Part shown: piece after piece, positions 6,723-16,475 of the stretch
How the letters are laid out: each line of letters starts with the position of its first letter
Position numbering within the stretch: the first letter of the stretch is position 1
Source of the DNA: an uncultured Opitutia bacterium
GTDB taxonomy: Bacteria; Verrucomicrobiota; Verrucomicrobiia; Opitutales; CAJWYM01
Length of the DNA: 46,748 nucleotides
NCBI GenBank assembly: GCA_913049555.1
Contig: CAJWYM010000019.1
Coordinates: 1-46,748 of the forward strand
Reading direction: 5' to 3'
Notes under the pieces: generated by a model
Seen by the model: only the letters and a program-made list of their open reading frames with translations
What the model was told of the DNA's origin: nothing
The model's database searches: none
Position numbers and translations under genes: made by a program

Positions 6723-9700
6723 CTATGATTTTAATAGATTGCCATACCTATGAGTTGTTTGAGAAATGCTTTGTTCCAGATAAAAATGCCTCAATTCTTG
6801 GTAGGGATTTAAAAGGATAGGTCCCTCTTGAATTTGAAAATTGTATCTATTGGCTTCTTTCCATGTATTTTTAGAGAGTTTGTGGTCTGTTCGTATCAAT
6901 ATGTTTTGGTTTTCATAATGATTTAAAAATGCGCTGAATTTCTTTTCAGTTTCGAGGACAATTGGCAGACCGGTTGTTTTAACAGTCGTTGAGGGAGACT
7001 GACTCATTATGAATGGAATTTTTGTTATTTTTGAAGCAAAAATGAGTATCAGAATGGATTTCTTTTGGCTTTTGGGTCCTATTCGAAATAATATTCTACT
7101 CCTTTTGACGAAGCGCGTGCAATTGTTCTCTCCAAGAACAGATGCGGATGGTTTTGTGAGGCTAAAGTGATTTTTATTTACATCATAGAAAAATTCGAGT
7201 GACTGGATGATTGGATCCGACTTTTCAATACCCATAAGATCAATTTGCTCCTTGATTTCTGTTGATGATCCTTTGTTGGGTGGATCCTTTTCTTCTATGT
7301 TATGAAGGGTGCCAAGTGAAGACACGTAATGAGGACCTCCAGTTTTTGAACTGCACCCAATCGCAGATTTTTTCCATCCTCCAAAAGGTTGCCTACCAAC
7401 AATGGCTCCAGTAATCGTTCGATTTATATAGAGATTGCCCGCTTGGATTTTCTCGGACCAGATGGATTGTTCTTCAGGATCCAAACTTTCTAATCCAGCT
7501 GTTAGAGCGTATTCGTTGTCGTTTGCCCAATCCAATGCCTCTTGTAAGCTTTCTGCTTTCATAATTCCTAGAACCGGGCCAAAACATTCAGTTCTATGCA
7601 GGAATGAACCTGGTTTTACATGAAGTCTAATCCCTGGTGACCAAAGATTCTTTTTCCCGTTTATTTTTCGAGGCTGTAGCAACCATTCTTCATTTTTTTC
7701 AAGGACTGTAAGCGCTTTTAATAAATTCTCATCGGGTTCTTTGATCAAAGGAGTTACTATATTTTTTAGTGTGAGAGAGGATCCGCATGGCAAACTTTCG
7801 GTTGCCTCTTTTAGCGTGGAAAGGAATGCGTCATATTTGAATCCCACTAAAATAAGCAAGGAACATGCGGAACATTTTTGACCAGAGTGAATAAATGCAG
7901 ATTCAATAATATCTTTAATAGCCAATTCATAATCCGCATTTGGAGTGACTATGATGCTATTATTGCCACTTGTTTCAGCAAGAAGCTTTAAGGTGGGTCG
8001 CCAATCTAAAAATTTTTGAGCGGTTTGATAAGAACCGGTCAACAAAACCCCTTTAAGCCGTTTGTCTGAGATTATGGATTTACCGATTTCATCTTGAGCG
8101 GGAATAAATTGAAGTGCTTTTTTAGGAATACCAGCCTTCCACAAAATATTGATTAATTCCCAGCCGACCCAGATAGCCTCATGGGAGGGCTTAAAAAGCA
8201 CTGTGTTTCCAGCCATTAGCGAGGCAAATATACCCCCTGCTGGAATCGCTAGAGGAAAATTCCATGGCGATGCAATCAAGGTAGGGCCTAGAGGAATAAA
8301 CTGAGTATTTTCGTAAAGTTTTTTTGAATCCCAAGATCTTGCATAATAATTTGCAAAGTCGATACATTCATGGATCTCTATGTCTGATTGATGAATTGAT
8401 TTTGCAGTATCAGATCTCATTGCTTCTAAAAATTTAGAGCGGTTTTTTTGTATCAAAACAGCCGATTTTATTAGAACTTCTTTTCGATATTCGACGCAGG
8501 TTTCTTTCCAATCCTCAAAAGCCTCCTGAGCTGCTTGGATGGCTGAATCCCAATCTTTTAAGGTGATAGAACAGTACTTGTAAATCATTTGACCTGTGTT
8601 AGGACTGTATCCTTGGTTCATTTTAGTATGAATAATTTCTTTTCCATTCACTTGAATCGGAAGAATAAGGTCCAATTTGCAAGTCCAAGATGCCAGATCC
8701 TTTTGTAAATTCTTTTGATTGCTTGGCAAAGACCAATCAGTGTTGGGGATATTTTTGAATGATTTGGAATGCAATGCATCCTTCCATAATTTTTGTTGAT
8801 TTCTCAAGGGCTTGCTTGTTAAGTAAGGAATTTCATCTATGGAACTCTGAAACGCTCGAACTTGAAGATTCCATTTTTCTGAACCAACGTTTAATTGGAA
8901 ACTGTCCCTCAAGAAATTTCCTTCTGTTGTATTTTCCTCTAGCCTTCGAATTAAGTAAGCGATTGCATGTTTAAAATTTTCTTTTTTTACAATGGGGGTA
9001 TACAGCAAAAGAGACTTGTGAAATTTCAGAATTGCGTTGGATTGATTTTCTGCCATCCCATGCAGCATTTCAATTTCGCAGAAGGGTTGAATAGACTCTT
9101 TTTGGATCAAAATAAGTGCATAAGCCAAGTCGAACAGATTGTGCGATGCAATTCCAATATTGGCTGCAATCGCATGGGTCTTAGTGAGTGAGAATTGAAG
9201 CATTCGCTTGTAATTGGCATCTACCAATGTTTTTGTTTTATATATAGGGCAATCCCATCCCTCTAGAGAGCTTGTGACTCGCTCCATGGATAAGTTAGCT
9301 CCTTTTACAATCCTCACTTTAATCGGAGCACCGCCTTGTTTATTTCGAATCCTTGCCCAAGCTGTCAATTCTTTTAGTAAATCGAAAGATTCTGGAATGT
9401 AAGCTTGTAAAACAATTCCGGCTCGGAAGTCTTTAAACTCCTCTTCGTCTAAAACCTCTTTAAATGCTTGAATACTTAAATGAAGATCTCGATTGGCCTC
9501 CATATCAAGATTAACAAATTTATTTCCAACTTGGATTGCAATTTTAAATAAATATCTGAGACGATTTTTAATAATCTTCAAGGAGCTTTGATGAGCAATT
9601 GGGTTTATTTGACTGTAGAGATTGGAGATTTTTATCGATACGTAGTTAACCTCAGGTTTCTCTAGTAATTCTTTAAATTGTTGGATTTTCTCATGCGCTT

Positions 9701-10211
9701 CTTTTTCACTTAAAATGGCTTCTCCAAGCAGATTGAAATTGAGGCTTTTGTTTTGATTCAGAGAGTTTCTTGTTCTTCTAGAGAGCTCCGTAAAAGGAAG
9801 AATTACTTGTCGACTGTCTCGCTGAATTTTATATCTGATGATTTGGAGTATCACTTCAGGGAACCAATTAGTAACAAATGCTCCTATTTTCAGCATAAAG
9901 ATCTCAAATGTGGAAAAGAAATTTGGAATTCGCGAATGTTTGACTAATTTTCTGAAAGATTGAATTTCTGAGGAAGATTCATTTCTATATATGGAGTCGG
10001 TTAAAATAAATAAGAATTTTTTTGCTTCCTGACTTTCGACCAACCTGCTCATTTTCGAATGATAGGCATTCCTTTTTGAGTTGAATTCATGTTTGGAACA
10101 ATGGAGGATCTTGGATGCGAGTTCGATTGCTTCGGAACCAATCCTATTTGCTGGTTGATTCAAGGTATCCTCAAGATCAGATTTTGTTTCTCTGGATTCA
10201 AAAGATTTCAT
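6723..10211 (-). CDS. putA: Bifunctional proline dehydrogenase / L-glutamate-gamma-semialdehyde dehydrogenase
   Basis: Oxidises proline to P5C (flavin-dependent) and then to glutamate (NAD-dependent). The N-terminal half contains the proline dehydrogenase barrel, with VRIVKGANLSMERV near residue 300. The aldehyde dehydrogenase domain follows from about residue 510, with ASPWNFPLAIPAGG, the general-base Glu746 in LAETSGNNS and the nucleophile Cys780 in SGQKCSACS. A C-terminal region ends LRHFYLEQSISQTTHRYGN, a tail seen in other long PutA-like enzymes. An N-terminal DNA-binding domain like that of the E. coli protein is not evident. The start is placed at 10211 because this ATG overlaps the ald stop as TGATG; an in-frame ATG at 10274 lies inside ald. 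The two genes are evidently coupled, so alanine and proline are probably used together as carbon and nitrogen sources. Confidence 0.9.
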   Translation of the reverse strand: MKSFESRETKSDLEDTLNQPANRIGSEAIELASKILHCSKHEFNSKRNAYHSKMSRLVESQEAKKFLFILTDSIYRNESSSEIQSFRKLVKHSRIPNFFSTFEIFMLKIGAFVTNWFPEVILQIIRYKIQRDSRQVILPFTELSRRTRNSLNQNKSLNFNLLGEAILSEKEAHEKIQQFKELLEKPEVNYVSIKISNLYSQINPIAHQSSLKIIKNRLRYLFKIAIQVGNKFVNLDMEANRDLHLSIQAFKEVLDEEEFKDFRAGIVLQAYIPESFDLLKELTAWARIRNKQGGAPIKVRIVKGANLSMERVTSSLEGWDCPIYKTKTLVDANYKRMLQFSLTKTHAIAANIGIASHNLFDLAYALILIQKESIQPFCEIEMLHGMAENQSNAILKFHKSLLLYTPIVKKENFKHAIAYLIRRLEENTTEGNFLRDSFQLNVGSEKWNLQVRAFQSSIDEIPYLTSKPLRNQQKLWKDALHSKSFKNIPNTDWSLPSNQKNLQKDLASWTCKLDLILPIQVNGKEIIHTKMNQGYSPNTGQMIYKYCSITLKDWDSAIQAAQEAFEDWKETCVEYRKEVLIKSAVLIQKNRSKFLEAMRSDTAKSIHQSDIEIHECIDFANYYARSWDSKKLYENTQFIPLGPTLIASPWNFPLAIPAGGIFASLMAGNTVLFKPSHEAIWVGWELINILWKAGIPKKALQFIPAQDEIGKSIISDKRLKGVLLTGSYQTAQKFLDWRPTLKLLAETSGNNSIIVTPNADYELAIKDIIESAFIHSGQKCSACSLLILVGFKYDAFLSTLKEATESLPCGSSLTLKNIVTPLIKEPDENLLKALTVLEKNEEWLLQPRKINGKKNLWSPGIRLHVKPGSFLHRTECFGPVLGIMKAESLQEALDWANDNEYALTAGLESLDPEEQSIWSEKIQAGNLYINRTITGAIVGRQPFGGWKKSAIGCSSKTGGPHYVSSLGTLHNIEEKDPPNKGSSTEIKEQIDLMGIEKSDPIIQSLEFFYDVNKNHFSLTKPSASVLGENNCTRFVKRSRILFRIGPKSQKKSILILIFASKITKIPFIMSQSPSTTVKTTGLPIVLETEKKFSAFLNHYENQNILIRTDHKLSKNTWKEANRYNFQIQEGPILLNPYQELRHFYLEQSISQTTHRYGNLLKS

Positions 10212-11323
10212 CAAACCACAGTTCGCCAATCTACGTGCTTGTAATTGAATGCTGCGGCTACTTGGGGACAACAAACATGTCCAAGGTGAGTGCTCAAGCC
10301 CATAGCGAGATAGGGATCGAGAGAGAGGGCTTTTTTGATGCCTAGGTTTGCAATGCTTTCTGCGTAGCGAATGGTTGCATTTGTCAGTGCGATCGTGCTC
10401 GTTAGAGGCATAGCTCCTGGCATATTAGCCACACAATAATGGATGATTTCATCGACTTTGTACGTTGGACGGGCGTGGGTAGTAGGTTTTGAGGTTTCAG
10501 TACTCCCCCCTTGATCAATAGCAACATCTATGATCACAGCCCCCGATTTCATACTCTTAAGCGTCTTTTTTTTGATTAATTTGGGGGCCTTAGCTCCTGG
10601 GATTAAGATGCTGGATACAACAAGGTCGGCATTTTTCAAAGTGTTGCGAATATTGAGTGGATTGGATAAGAGGGTAATCACGTTGTTTGGCATGAGATCG
10701 CTTAGATATCTTAAACGCTCTAGGTTGGTATCTAAAACATACACGAGACTCCCGAGACCTGCGGCCATTTTTACGGCATGAGTACCAACGACTCCAGCCC
10801 CTAATACTACCACAGTGGCTGGAGCTACTCCTGGAACTCCGCCCAATAAAATCCCACGACCTCCATGTGCTTTTTCAAGATATTTCGCGCCTTCCTGTAT
10901 CGACATTCTACCAGCGACCTCGCTCATCGGCTTCAAAAGAGGCAAAGAACCATCCCTAGCTCGAACGGTTTCATAAGCGATTGCTGAACATTTTGATTGA
11001 ATCACAGCATTCGTTAATTTTTTTGAAGCAGCAAAATGAAAATAAGTTAATAAAATTTGGCCCTTTCTGATAGATAAATACTCAATTTCCTGCGGTTCTT
11101 TGACTTTTATGATCATATCACATTGCTCCCAAACTTCCTTAGCATCCTTTAGAATGATCGCTCCAATTTCAGCATAATCTTGATCCATAAATCCACTATT
11201 AAGACCCGCTTCACTCTGAATGTAGACGGAATGCCCTTGTTCCATCAAAATTTCTGCTCCTGAAGGAATGATTCCAACTCTGCTCTCATCCATCTTGAGT
11301 TCTTTAACGGTACCAATTTTCAT
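10211..11323 (-). CDS. ald: Alanine dehydrogenase
   Basis: NAD-dependent interconversion of L-alanine with pyruvate and ammonia; cytosolic, normally hexameric. The 370-residue length is typical. The N-terminus (MKIGTVKELKMDESRVGIIP) and KPMSEVAGRMSIQEGA are characteristic of the AlaDH/PNT family. The substrate-binding Lys is in VKEPQ and the catalytic His in YFHFAAS. The nucleotide-binding motif is VVVLGAGVVGTHAVKMA, and HYCVANMPGAMPLTST is near the C-terminal third. AAAGGAC upstream of the ATG is a possible ribosome binding site. It is first in a two-gene unit with putA. Upstream lies an AT-rich region with a nested inverted repeat at 11409-11467 that could serve in regulation. Confidence 0.94.
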   Translation of the reverse strand: MKIGTVKELKMDESRVGIIPSGAEILMEQGHSVYIQSEAGLNSGFMDQDYAEIGAIILKDAKEVWEQCDMIIKVKEPQEIEYLSIRKGQILLTYFHFAASKKLTNAVIQSKCSAIAYETVRARDGSLPLLKPMSEVAGRMSIQEGAKYLEKAHGGRGILLGGVPGVAPATVVVLGAGVVGTHAVKMAAGLGSLVYVLDTNLERLRYLSDLMPNNVITLLSNPLNIRNTLKNADLVVSSILIPGAKAPKLIKKKTLKSMKSGAVIIDVAIDQGGSTETSKPTTHARPTYKVDEIIHYCVANMPGAMPLTSTIALTNATIRYAESIANLGIKKALSLDPYLAMGLSTHLGHVCCPQVAAAFNYKHVDWRTVV

Positions 11324-11408
11324 TTTCGTCCTTTTTTAGAAGTCGTTATTCACGGATCGATAAATGTGAGGGCTCAGGGGCTCTAAACATTTAGGTTATT
11401 ATCAATAT

Positions 11409-11467
11409 ACTCATAAAGCATAAAATCTCAAGTTATTGTTGGTTAATATCTAACCTATTTTATGAGT
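11409..11467. repeat. Nested inverted repeat upstream of ald
   Basis: The outer arms ACTCATAAA (11409-11417) and TTTATGAGT (11459-11467) are perfect 9-bp complements. Centred inside the right half, GGTTA (11441-11445) and TAACC (11451-11455) form a second pair. It lies about 90-140 bp upstream of the ald start. It could be an operator or a folded leader; no regulator can be assigned. Confidence 0.4.
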
Positions 11468-11570
11468 GCTTTTATATTGGGTGAATAATCACGGATAAGT
11501 GAGCAAATAGACTTTTTGGGATTGTATAAAAAAGAGAGAGTGATCCCTTGGGTTCTTTCTCTATATTATT

Positions 11571-11990
11571 ATGAATAAAAGCTTCTCATTTTTAATTGTC
11601 GAAATTCTTATTGGAGCAGTTATGTCTTCCCTTTTCTATGTTAACTTCTCTAGGAACCGGGGGATCTTCAACCCCAGCTCCTTGGGGCGATTTTTACTCT
11701 GCTTTAAGCAAGGGGTCGTGAATGATGCAGAAAATAATCCTCGGAGTATTGTATCCTCAAAGCACAGCGAAATTTGTAAATACATCCCTGATGCTCACAC
11801 CCGGATTTCTGACTTGGTAAAAATCAGTCAAAGATTTTTGTAAAATTTATCCAAAAGAGAATAGGGTGGGTCGCAAACAGCGATGAGAAAAGCATCTTAC
11901 CTTCAACGTAATTTATGGGAGATTACAACTGTAGAGGCCCTTAAAAATATGGAAGCTGAAGGGGTTTAAATCTTAAAAATTGAAGCTTAA
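11571..11990 (+). pseudogene. Decayed TRAP-transporter solute-binding protein (DctP)
   Basis: Fragments in more than one frame align in order with the C-terminal half of DctP-type periplasmic binding proteins. From about 11637, frame A reads MLTSLGTGGSSTPAPWGDFY, then SAL. After a frameshift near 11700, frame B continues KQGVVNDAENNPRSI and SSKHSEICKYIPDAHTRISD up to a stop at 11841-11843. Remnants then follow: NLSK, an in-frame TAG at 11862-11864, and ASYLQRNLWE with EALKNMEAEGV, stop, ILKIEA. A hydrophobic MNKSFSFLIVEILIGAV at the start (11571) may be the old signal peptide, with most of the N-terminal domain deleted. No DctQ or DctM membrane component is nearby. It looks like the relic of an organic-acid or sugar-acid uptake system. 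Confidence 0.78.
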
Positions 11991-12075
11991 GAATTTCGAT
12001 AAACATTCTTACCTGTAGGTACAATATATTCTCAAGGTGAAATCCGCGTATTTTTAAGATTCACTGAGTGTCTAT

Positions 12076-13509
12076 TTATATTCCTTTGGCTTTTTTGGCT
12101 TTTTTTCCTTTTTTAACGCTTCCTTTTAGATTTTTGTAGAGGTTCCCTTCTTGTGCTTTTAGTTTGAGAAGTTCAAAACGTTTTCGCATTTCCGAAAGAA
12201 CCATAGAGAACTCAGGGTTTTCAACCACATCCTTTTCTTCATCAGGATCTGATGTCAAATGAAACAACTGTTCCACCTGATGCTGAGGCCAAAAAATATA
12301 CTTCCAATCTTTACGAACCAAGGCTTCTGAGGCAGGAATAAAATCAGCTCCTTTGATGGATGCATGCTCATAAAAGAATTCTTGTCGCCACTCGGGTCTT
12401 GTCTCAGAGAGATACAAGGGAGCCAAATCTTCACCTTGCATATTTTGGGGAATCTGCAAACCTGCCGCATTTAAGATTGTCGGCGCTAAATCCACACTCA
12501 AAGTAAAATCATCTTGAATTTTACCTTTTTTGGATTTTTCTAAACGAGGATCTAAAACAATCAGTGGCACTCGAATGCTTTCTTTATGAGGGTACCATTT
12601 ATCTCCTAATCCATGCTCTCCGTGATAGTAACCATTGTCAGTAGTAAATATAACTAGGGTGTTTTTGAGTAAGTCCTGTTTCTTGAGCTCGTTTAGAATT
12701 TTGCCACAGGTTGTATCGACCTCCGTTGCTAAACGATAATAATTTTTCATCATGCGCTGGTATTTTTCTGGTGTATCAAAGCGCCAACTCCAGCGATTAC
12801 GACCTTCATTTTTTGAAGTAAAGAAATGAGGAAGGCGTTCCCATGAATCCGTAGACATATTTTCAGGAACTGGGATCGTAAGCTCTTGGTAGAGTTTCAT
12901 ACTTTCCGGTTGAGGTAAAAATTGATCTGGATTGCGGTCCACCGCATGGGTTGCAAAAAAAGCGACGGTCAAACAAAAGGGTTTCTCTTTTGGACGTGTT
13001 TTTAAAAAATCAAGCGCATCGATTTCATTCTTTTTAGTAACATGGATGTTTTTTTTATCTTTCGTCTTCAGCCAATGCGAACCTTTGTAAGAACGACCAA
13101 AATCAAATTTGTCTGTCGGAAACTTGGAGTTGTGCCACTTTCCCACATGCCCCACATAAAAACCATTTTCCCGGAGGGCTCCAGGGTAAGTTTCCTCCCA
13201 TGGGGTTTTAAACATACCGAATGAACCACTGTTATTTCGTGACAACCATTGCCCTGTGAATAGATTGGCTCGACTCGCACCGCAAACAGAGGTGGTAACA
13301 CAATTTTCCGTAAAATAAACTCCTTCTTTAGCTAAAGCGTCGAGGTGTGGTGTTTTGACAATTGGATTTCCGGCAATACCCAAGGTGTCATAGCGCCAAT
13401 CATCCGCATAAAGAACAAGGATATTCATCGGTTTTTCTTGAGAATGAAGCAGGGACAAAATGATGACCAAGATTCCTAAAGATAGAATTAAAGGTTTGCT
13501 ATTCTTCAT
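12076..13509 (-). CDS. Exported sulfatase, CxASR type (last gene of operon)
   Basis: Type I (formylglycine) sulfatase of 477 residues, predicted to be exported by an N-terminal signal sequence (hydrophobic residues 7-22). Metal ligands Asp36-Asp37 lie in [11 protein letters not shown]. The active-site motif is CGASR (Cys76-Arg80), in the CxASR variant that maturases accept. HVGKWH supplies the family's Lys/His pair, and [12 protein letters not shown] the second metal site. The C-terminus is a lysine-rich tail ([14 protein letters not shown]). It overlaps the preceding sulfatase gene by 4 nt (ATGA), so the two are co-translated. The substrate cannot be read from sequence; a sulfated algal polysaccharide is the likely setting. 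No maturase gene (FGE or anSME) is in this window. Confidence 0.9.
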   Translation of the reverse strand: MKNSKPLILSLGILVIILSLLHSQEKPMNILVLYADDWRYDTLGIAGNPIVKTPHLDALAKEGVYFTENCVTTSVCGASRANLFTGQWLSRNNSGSFGMFKTPWEETYPGALRENGFYVGHVGKWHNSKFPTDKFDFGRSYKGSHWLKTKDKKNIHVTKKNEIDALDFLKTRPKEKPFCLTVAFFATHAVDRNPDQFLPQPESMKLYQELTIPVPENMSTDSWERLPHFFTSKNEGRNRWSWRFDTPEKYQRMMKNYYRLATEVDTTCGKILNELKKQDLLKNTLVIFTTDNGYYHGEHGLGDKWYPHKESIRVPLIVLDPRLEKSKKGKIQDDFTLSVDLAPTILNAAGLQIPQNMQGEDLAPLYLSETRPEWRQEFFYEHASIKGADFIPASEALVRKDWKYIFWPQHQVEQLFHLTSDPDEEKDVVENPEFSMVLSEMRKRFELLKLKAQEGNLYKNLKGSVKKGKKAKKAKGI

Positions 13510-14981
13510 TGTGCGGCAGTTGAAATGAATGGGCTTTTTTCATTTTTAAAACTTAAGATTCCTTCTTTATGTTTTTTCTTTATGAGCAAATATTCTGGAT
13601 TTTGACTTAAATTGAGCCACTCATGGGGGTCGTTCTGATGATCATACAATTCCTCGGATCCATCCTCATACAAAATATATCGAAAGCGTTCACTTTGGGC
13701 TGCAATATTTTCTGGACCATAATTTATGAAAGAAAAATCTCTCTTATTTACTGGATTGTCCAAAAGGGGTTTTATGGATTTTCCCTCTAAATGGGTCGGT
13801 TTTGAAATTCCTGCAAAATCACACAAACTAGGATAAATATCTACATGAGAAATGGGTTGGTGGTTTTGACGATGCATGTCCTGTTTCCTTGAATCGTAAA
13901 CAATGAATGGAACTCTTGTGGTGTTTCTCCAAAGTGCGGCTTTGCACCAATGTTCTTTTTCTCCCAGATTCCATCCATGATCACTTGTAAGGACAATCAC
14001 AGTATCACGGTCCCTTGGGTTGATTTTAAGGGCGTTTAGAAAAAACCCGATTTGTTCGTCAACATAATGGACACAGGCTAGATAGGATTGAACCATAAAT
14101 TGCCACTCTTTAACACCGCCTCCGCCTCTATGTAATATCTCTTGATGAACAGTTCTCGGATTAAAATTATTTTTGTGAGCATTTGAGTGTGCCAAAGCTT
14201 TTCCATACTCAGGTAAATCTTCTAAATCACTGAATTCAGGCAATGCTGGCAATTGTATGGATGCTAACGGAAATTTATCAAAGTAAGCTTTGGGTGCATT
14301 AAAAGGTCGGTGCGGGCGATAAAAACCAACAGTCATGAAAAGAGGTTTCTCGGACACTTGCTTCCATTCACTGATTGCCCACTTTGCCACTTTATAATCA
14401 CCGGTTTTTTCAACGGGATGAAAATGAGCTCCACCTTCTTTCCATAGATTTTCTTTTTCATCGACCCAATTGCCCGTCAAATCATCCGGACGTTTGAAGC
14501 TTGCATGGAGATTTCTAGGAATCCCTGCATGAGCCACCTTCCCACCGCTTACCACTCGATAATTTTGTTTTTTAAAGTGTTGGTGCAAATCCAAGTATTT
14601 TCCTTTCCCTTTTTTGACGGATCGAACTCCTTGCATGGCCTGTTCCTTAAAAAACGATGGTCGTTTGGTGCTATTGAAATATTTCCCAGTGCTTTTTGGG
14701 TAGAGTCCAAGCAATAAACTGGCTCGGGAGGGTCCACATTGAGGGGCATTGCAATGAGCATTGGTAAATAGTGCTCCCTTTGAGGCTAAAAAATCTATGT
14801 TGGGGGTATTTGCTTGAGGGTGTCCGCCCATCACCCCGATCCAATCATTGAGATCATCTACAATGATAAAGACCAAGTCTGGTTTTTTACCTTCTGCGAG
14901 AACAGAATGAGAAACAAATAAACTTACTAGAAGTAAAAAAAATATGAATAAAATTCTCAAAATACAGGCTTTTGGCATCAT
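13506..14981 (-). CDS. Exported sulfatase, iduronate-2-sulfatase-like, CGPSR
   Basis: Sulfatase of 491 residues with a clear signal peptide (about residues 1-29, ending VLA). Asp42-Asp43 in [10 protein letters not shown] and the modified-cysteine motif CGPSR (Cys82-Arg86, in [13 protein letters not shown]) match the iduronate-2-sulfatase-like branch. [11 protein letters not shown] and [16 protein letters not shown] are further hallmarks of that branch. The start overlaps the upstream sulfatase stop (ATGATG: either the first or second ATG is coupled), and its own stop overlaps the next start by 4 nt. It is the middle gene of three tightly coupled sulfatases. Iduronate specificity should not be assumed; relatives act on various sulfated glycans. 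Confidence 0.9.
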   Translation of the reverse strand: MMPKACILRILFIFFLLLVSLFVSHSVLAEGKKPDLVFIIVDDLNDWIGVMGGHPQANTPNIDFLASKGALFTNAHCNAPQCGPSRASLLLGLYPKSTGKYFNSTKRPSFFKEQAMQGVRSVKKGKGKYLDLHQHFKKQNYRVVSGGKVAHAGIPRNLHASFKRPDDLTGNWVDEKENLWKEGGAHFHPVEKTGDYKVAKWAISEWKQVSEKPLFMTVGFYRPHRPFNAPKAYFDKFPLASIQLPALPEFSDLEDLPEYGKALAHSNAHKNNFNPRTVHQEILHRGGGGVKEWQFMVQSYLACVHYVDEQIGFFLNALKINPRDRDTVIVLTSDHGWNLGEKEHWCKAALWRNTTRVPFIVYDSRKQDMHRQNHQPISHVDIYPSLCDFAGISKPTHLEGKSIKPLLDNPVNKRDFSFINYGPENIAAQSERFRYILYEDGSEELYDHQNDPHEWLNLSQNPEYLLIKKKHKEGILSFKNEKSPFISTAAQ

Positions 14982-16408
14982 GCTGGAAGTTGAGTGGGTT
15001 TAGGCAGCTTCCCTTTGAGTGGAATCGATTCATCCAAATCTTTCCTCAATGACTTTAATTCCTCTTTCAAGATATTTTTTTGAGCTTGGTAATCTGGATG
15101 GTCAATTAGGTTGTGAAGCTGGTATGGATCATTTTTTAAGTCATACATGAGCCAATCCCCTAAATGATGATGGGCATAACTCCATTCTTTGGTGCGAATT
15201 CCACGCCAATCACAACCAGAACCAGTCTTGCCTTTGTTGACGTTAAACAAAAAGGCATGGTCTCTTTCTTTTTGGGACTCCCCTTGGAAGGTTGCTGAAT
15301 AATCCATTCCATCAACTTGAGAGGGAATTGGAGCATTGCACATTCCTAATAATGTTGGCATCAAATCTACCGATGAAACAATGCAGTCACGAACTTGTCC
15401 TTTCTTAATTTTTTCTGGATAACGAATAATGAATGGAACGTTGATGGATTCTTCCCAGGGACGTTGTTTCTTTTCATGTCCTTGGGAACCCAGCATATCT
15501 CCATGATCGGAAGTAAAAACTAGAATTGTATTTTCTGAGATTCCAGCTTCTTGAACACAATCGTTGATTCGACCCATGCAGGTATCGAGGCTTGTCACCA
15601 TCGCGTTGTAGGCATGCAAAGTCTTTTTTTTCCAAAAAGACTTTGAATCTTTTTTCTTTTTTTTATCTTTTTCTTCCACAGAAGAATCAAACTCGGGTAC
15701 ATTGGGGCGATTGCGCAATTTTTTTGCATTGAACAGATCTAGATATTTCTTTGGAGCTTTATAAGGATTGTGTGGGGGCCCAAATGATAAAAAGAGGCAA
15801 AAAGGTTCTCCTTTTTTCTTTTTGATATACTCTATAGCGAGATCTGTCTGAACTTCTGGTTCCCACCCAGGAACTTCAATGGGCTCTTTAGATTCGTTGA
15901 GCCAATAAACTGGATTTGAATGATCATGCGAGCAGTTTCGAACGGCCCAAAAATCCCAACCACGGCGACTTTTGGCATCGACTGGATCTTCTCGATAACC
16001 ACTCAGATGCCATTTCCCGATGTAGCCGGTGTGATAACCTGCCTTTTTAAATTGCTCGGAAATCAGGACTTCGTTGTCTGGCAGTCTAATGTCATTGTGA
16101 ATAACACCTGTCCTATGGCTATAACGCCCGGTTAATAGTTGGGCACGGTAAGGAGTACAGACGGGCTGGGACGAGATCGTGTTCGTCAGCAACAAACCCT
16201 CACTCGCCATTTTATCCAATGCAGGCGTAATTGCTTGTTCATCCCCCATACAGCCTATGGATTGAGCTCTCAATTGGTCAGCAAAAACAAAAACGACATT
16301 GGGTTTTCTCTCTTTTTTATCATCTGCTTTCAATGAGCTCCCCAAACCAGCTGCCGAGATGAATAAGGCAGCTCTCTTTATAAATTCTTTTCTATTCATA
16401 GTTTTCAT
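14978..16408 (-). CDS. Sulfatase with CTPYR active-site motif
   Basis: Sulfatase of 476 residues, first of three overlapping sulfatase genes. The N-terminus (NRKEFIKRAALFISAAGLGS) resembles a Tat signal but has Arg-Lys where twin Arg is usual. Metal ligand Asp44 lies in FVFADQLRA. The cysteine motif is CTPYR (Cys84-Arg88), with Tyr in place of the canonical Ser. Such CxPYR variants occur in PVC-group sulfatases, and modification is likely but unproven here. YIGKWHLSG and TSDHGDMLGSQGHEKK complete the site. A Lys-rich insertion (EEKDKKKKKDSKSFWKKK) sits near residue 250. MNRKEF at codon 4 is an alternative start. It lies 67 bp after the heme-binding propeller gene, and all four genes probably form one transcript. 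Confidence 0.9.
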   Translation of the reverse strand: MKTMNRKEFIKRAALFISAAGLGSSLKADDKKERKPNVVFVFADQLRAQSIGCMGDEQAITPALDKMASEGLLLTNTISSQPVCTPYRAQLLTGRYSHRTGVIHNDIRLPDNEVLISEQFKKAGYHTGYIGKWHLSGYREDPVDAKSRRGWDFWAVRNCSHDHSNPVYWLNESKEPIEVPGWEPEVQTDLAIEYIKKKKGEPFCLFLSFGPPHNPYKAPKKYLDLFNAKKLRNRPNVPEFDSSVEEKDKKKKKDSKSFWKKKTLHAYNAMVTSLDTCMGRINDCVQEAGISENTILVFTSDHGDMLGSQGHEKKQRPWEESINVPFIIRYPEKIKKGQVRDCIVSSVDLMPTLLGMCNAPIPSQVDGMDYSATFQGESQKERDHAFLFNVNKGKTGSGCDWRGIRTKEWSYAHHHLGDWLMYDLKNDPYQLHNLIDHPDYQAQKNILKEELKSLRKDLDESIPLKGKLPKPTQLPA

Positions 16409-16475
16409 TTTTTAGTTTGTTTTTAAACGGATTTTATCTTCTTGCTCTATATTTGGGATGCAATGACTGCAACAA

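Noticed and set aside
10212-10274. 21-residue N-terminal extension of PutA
   Set aside because: It lies inside ald. The TGATG junction at 10213-10209 is the more economical start.
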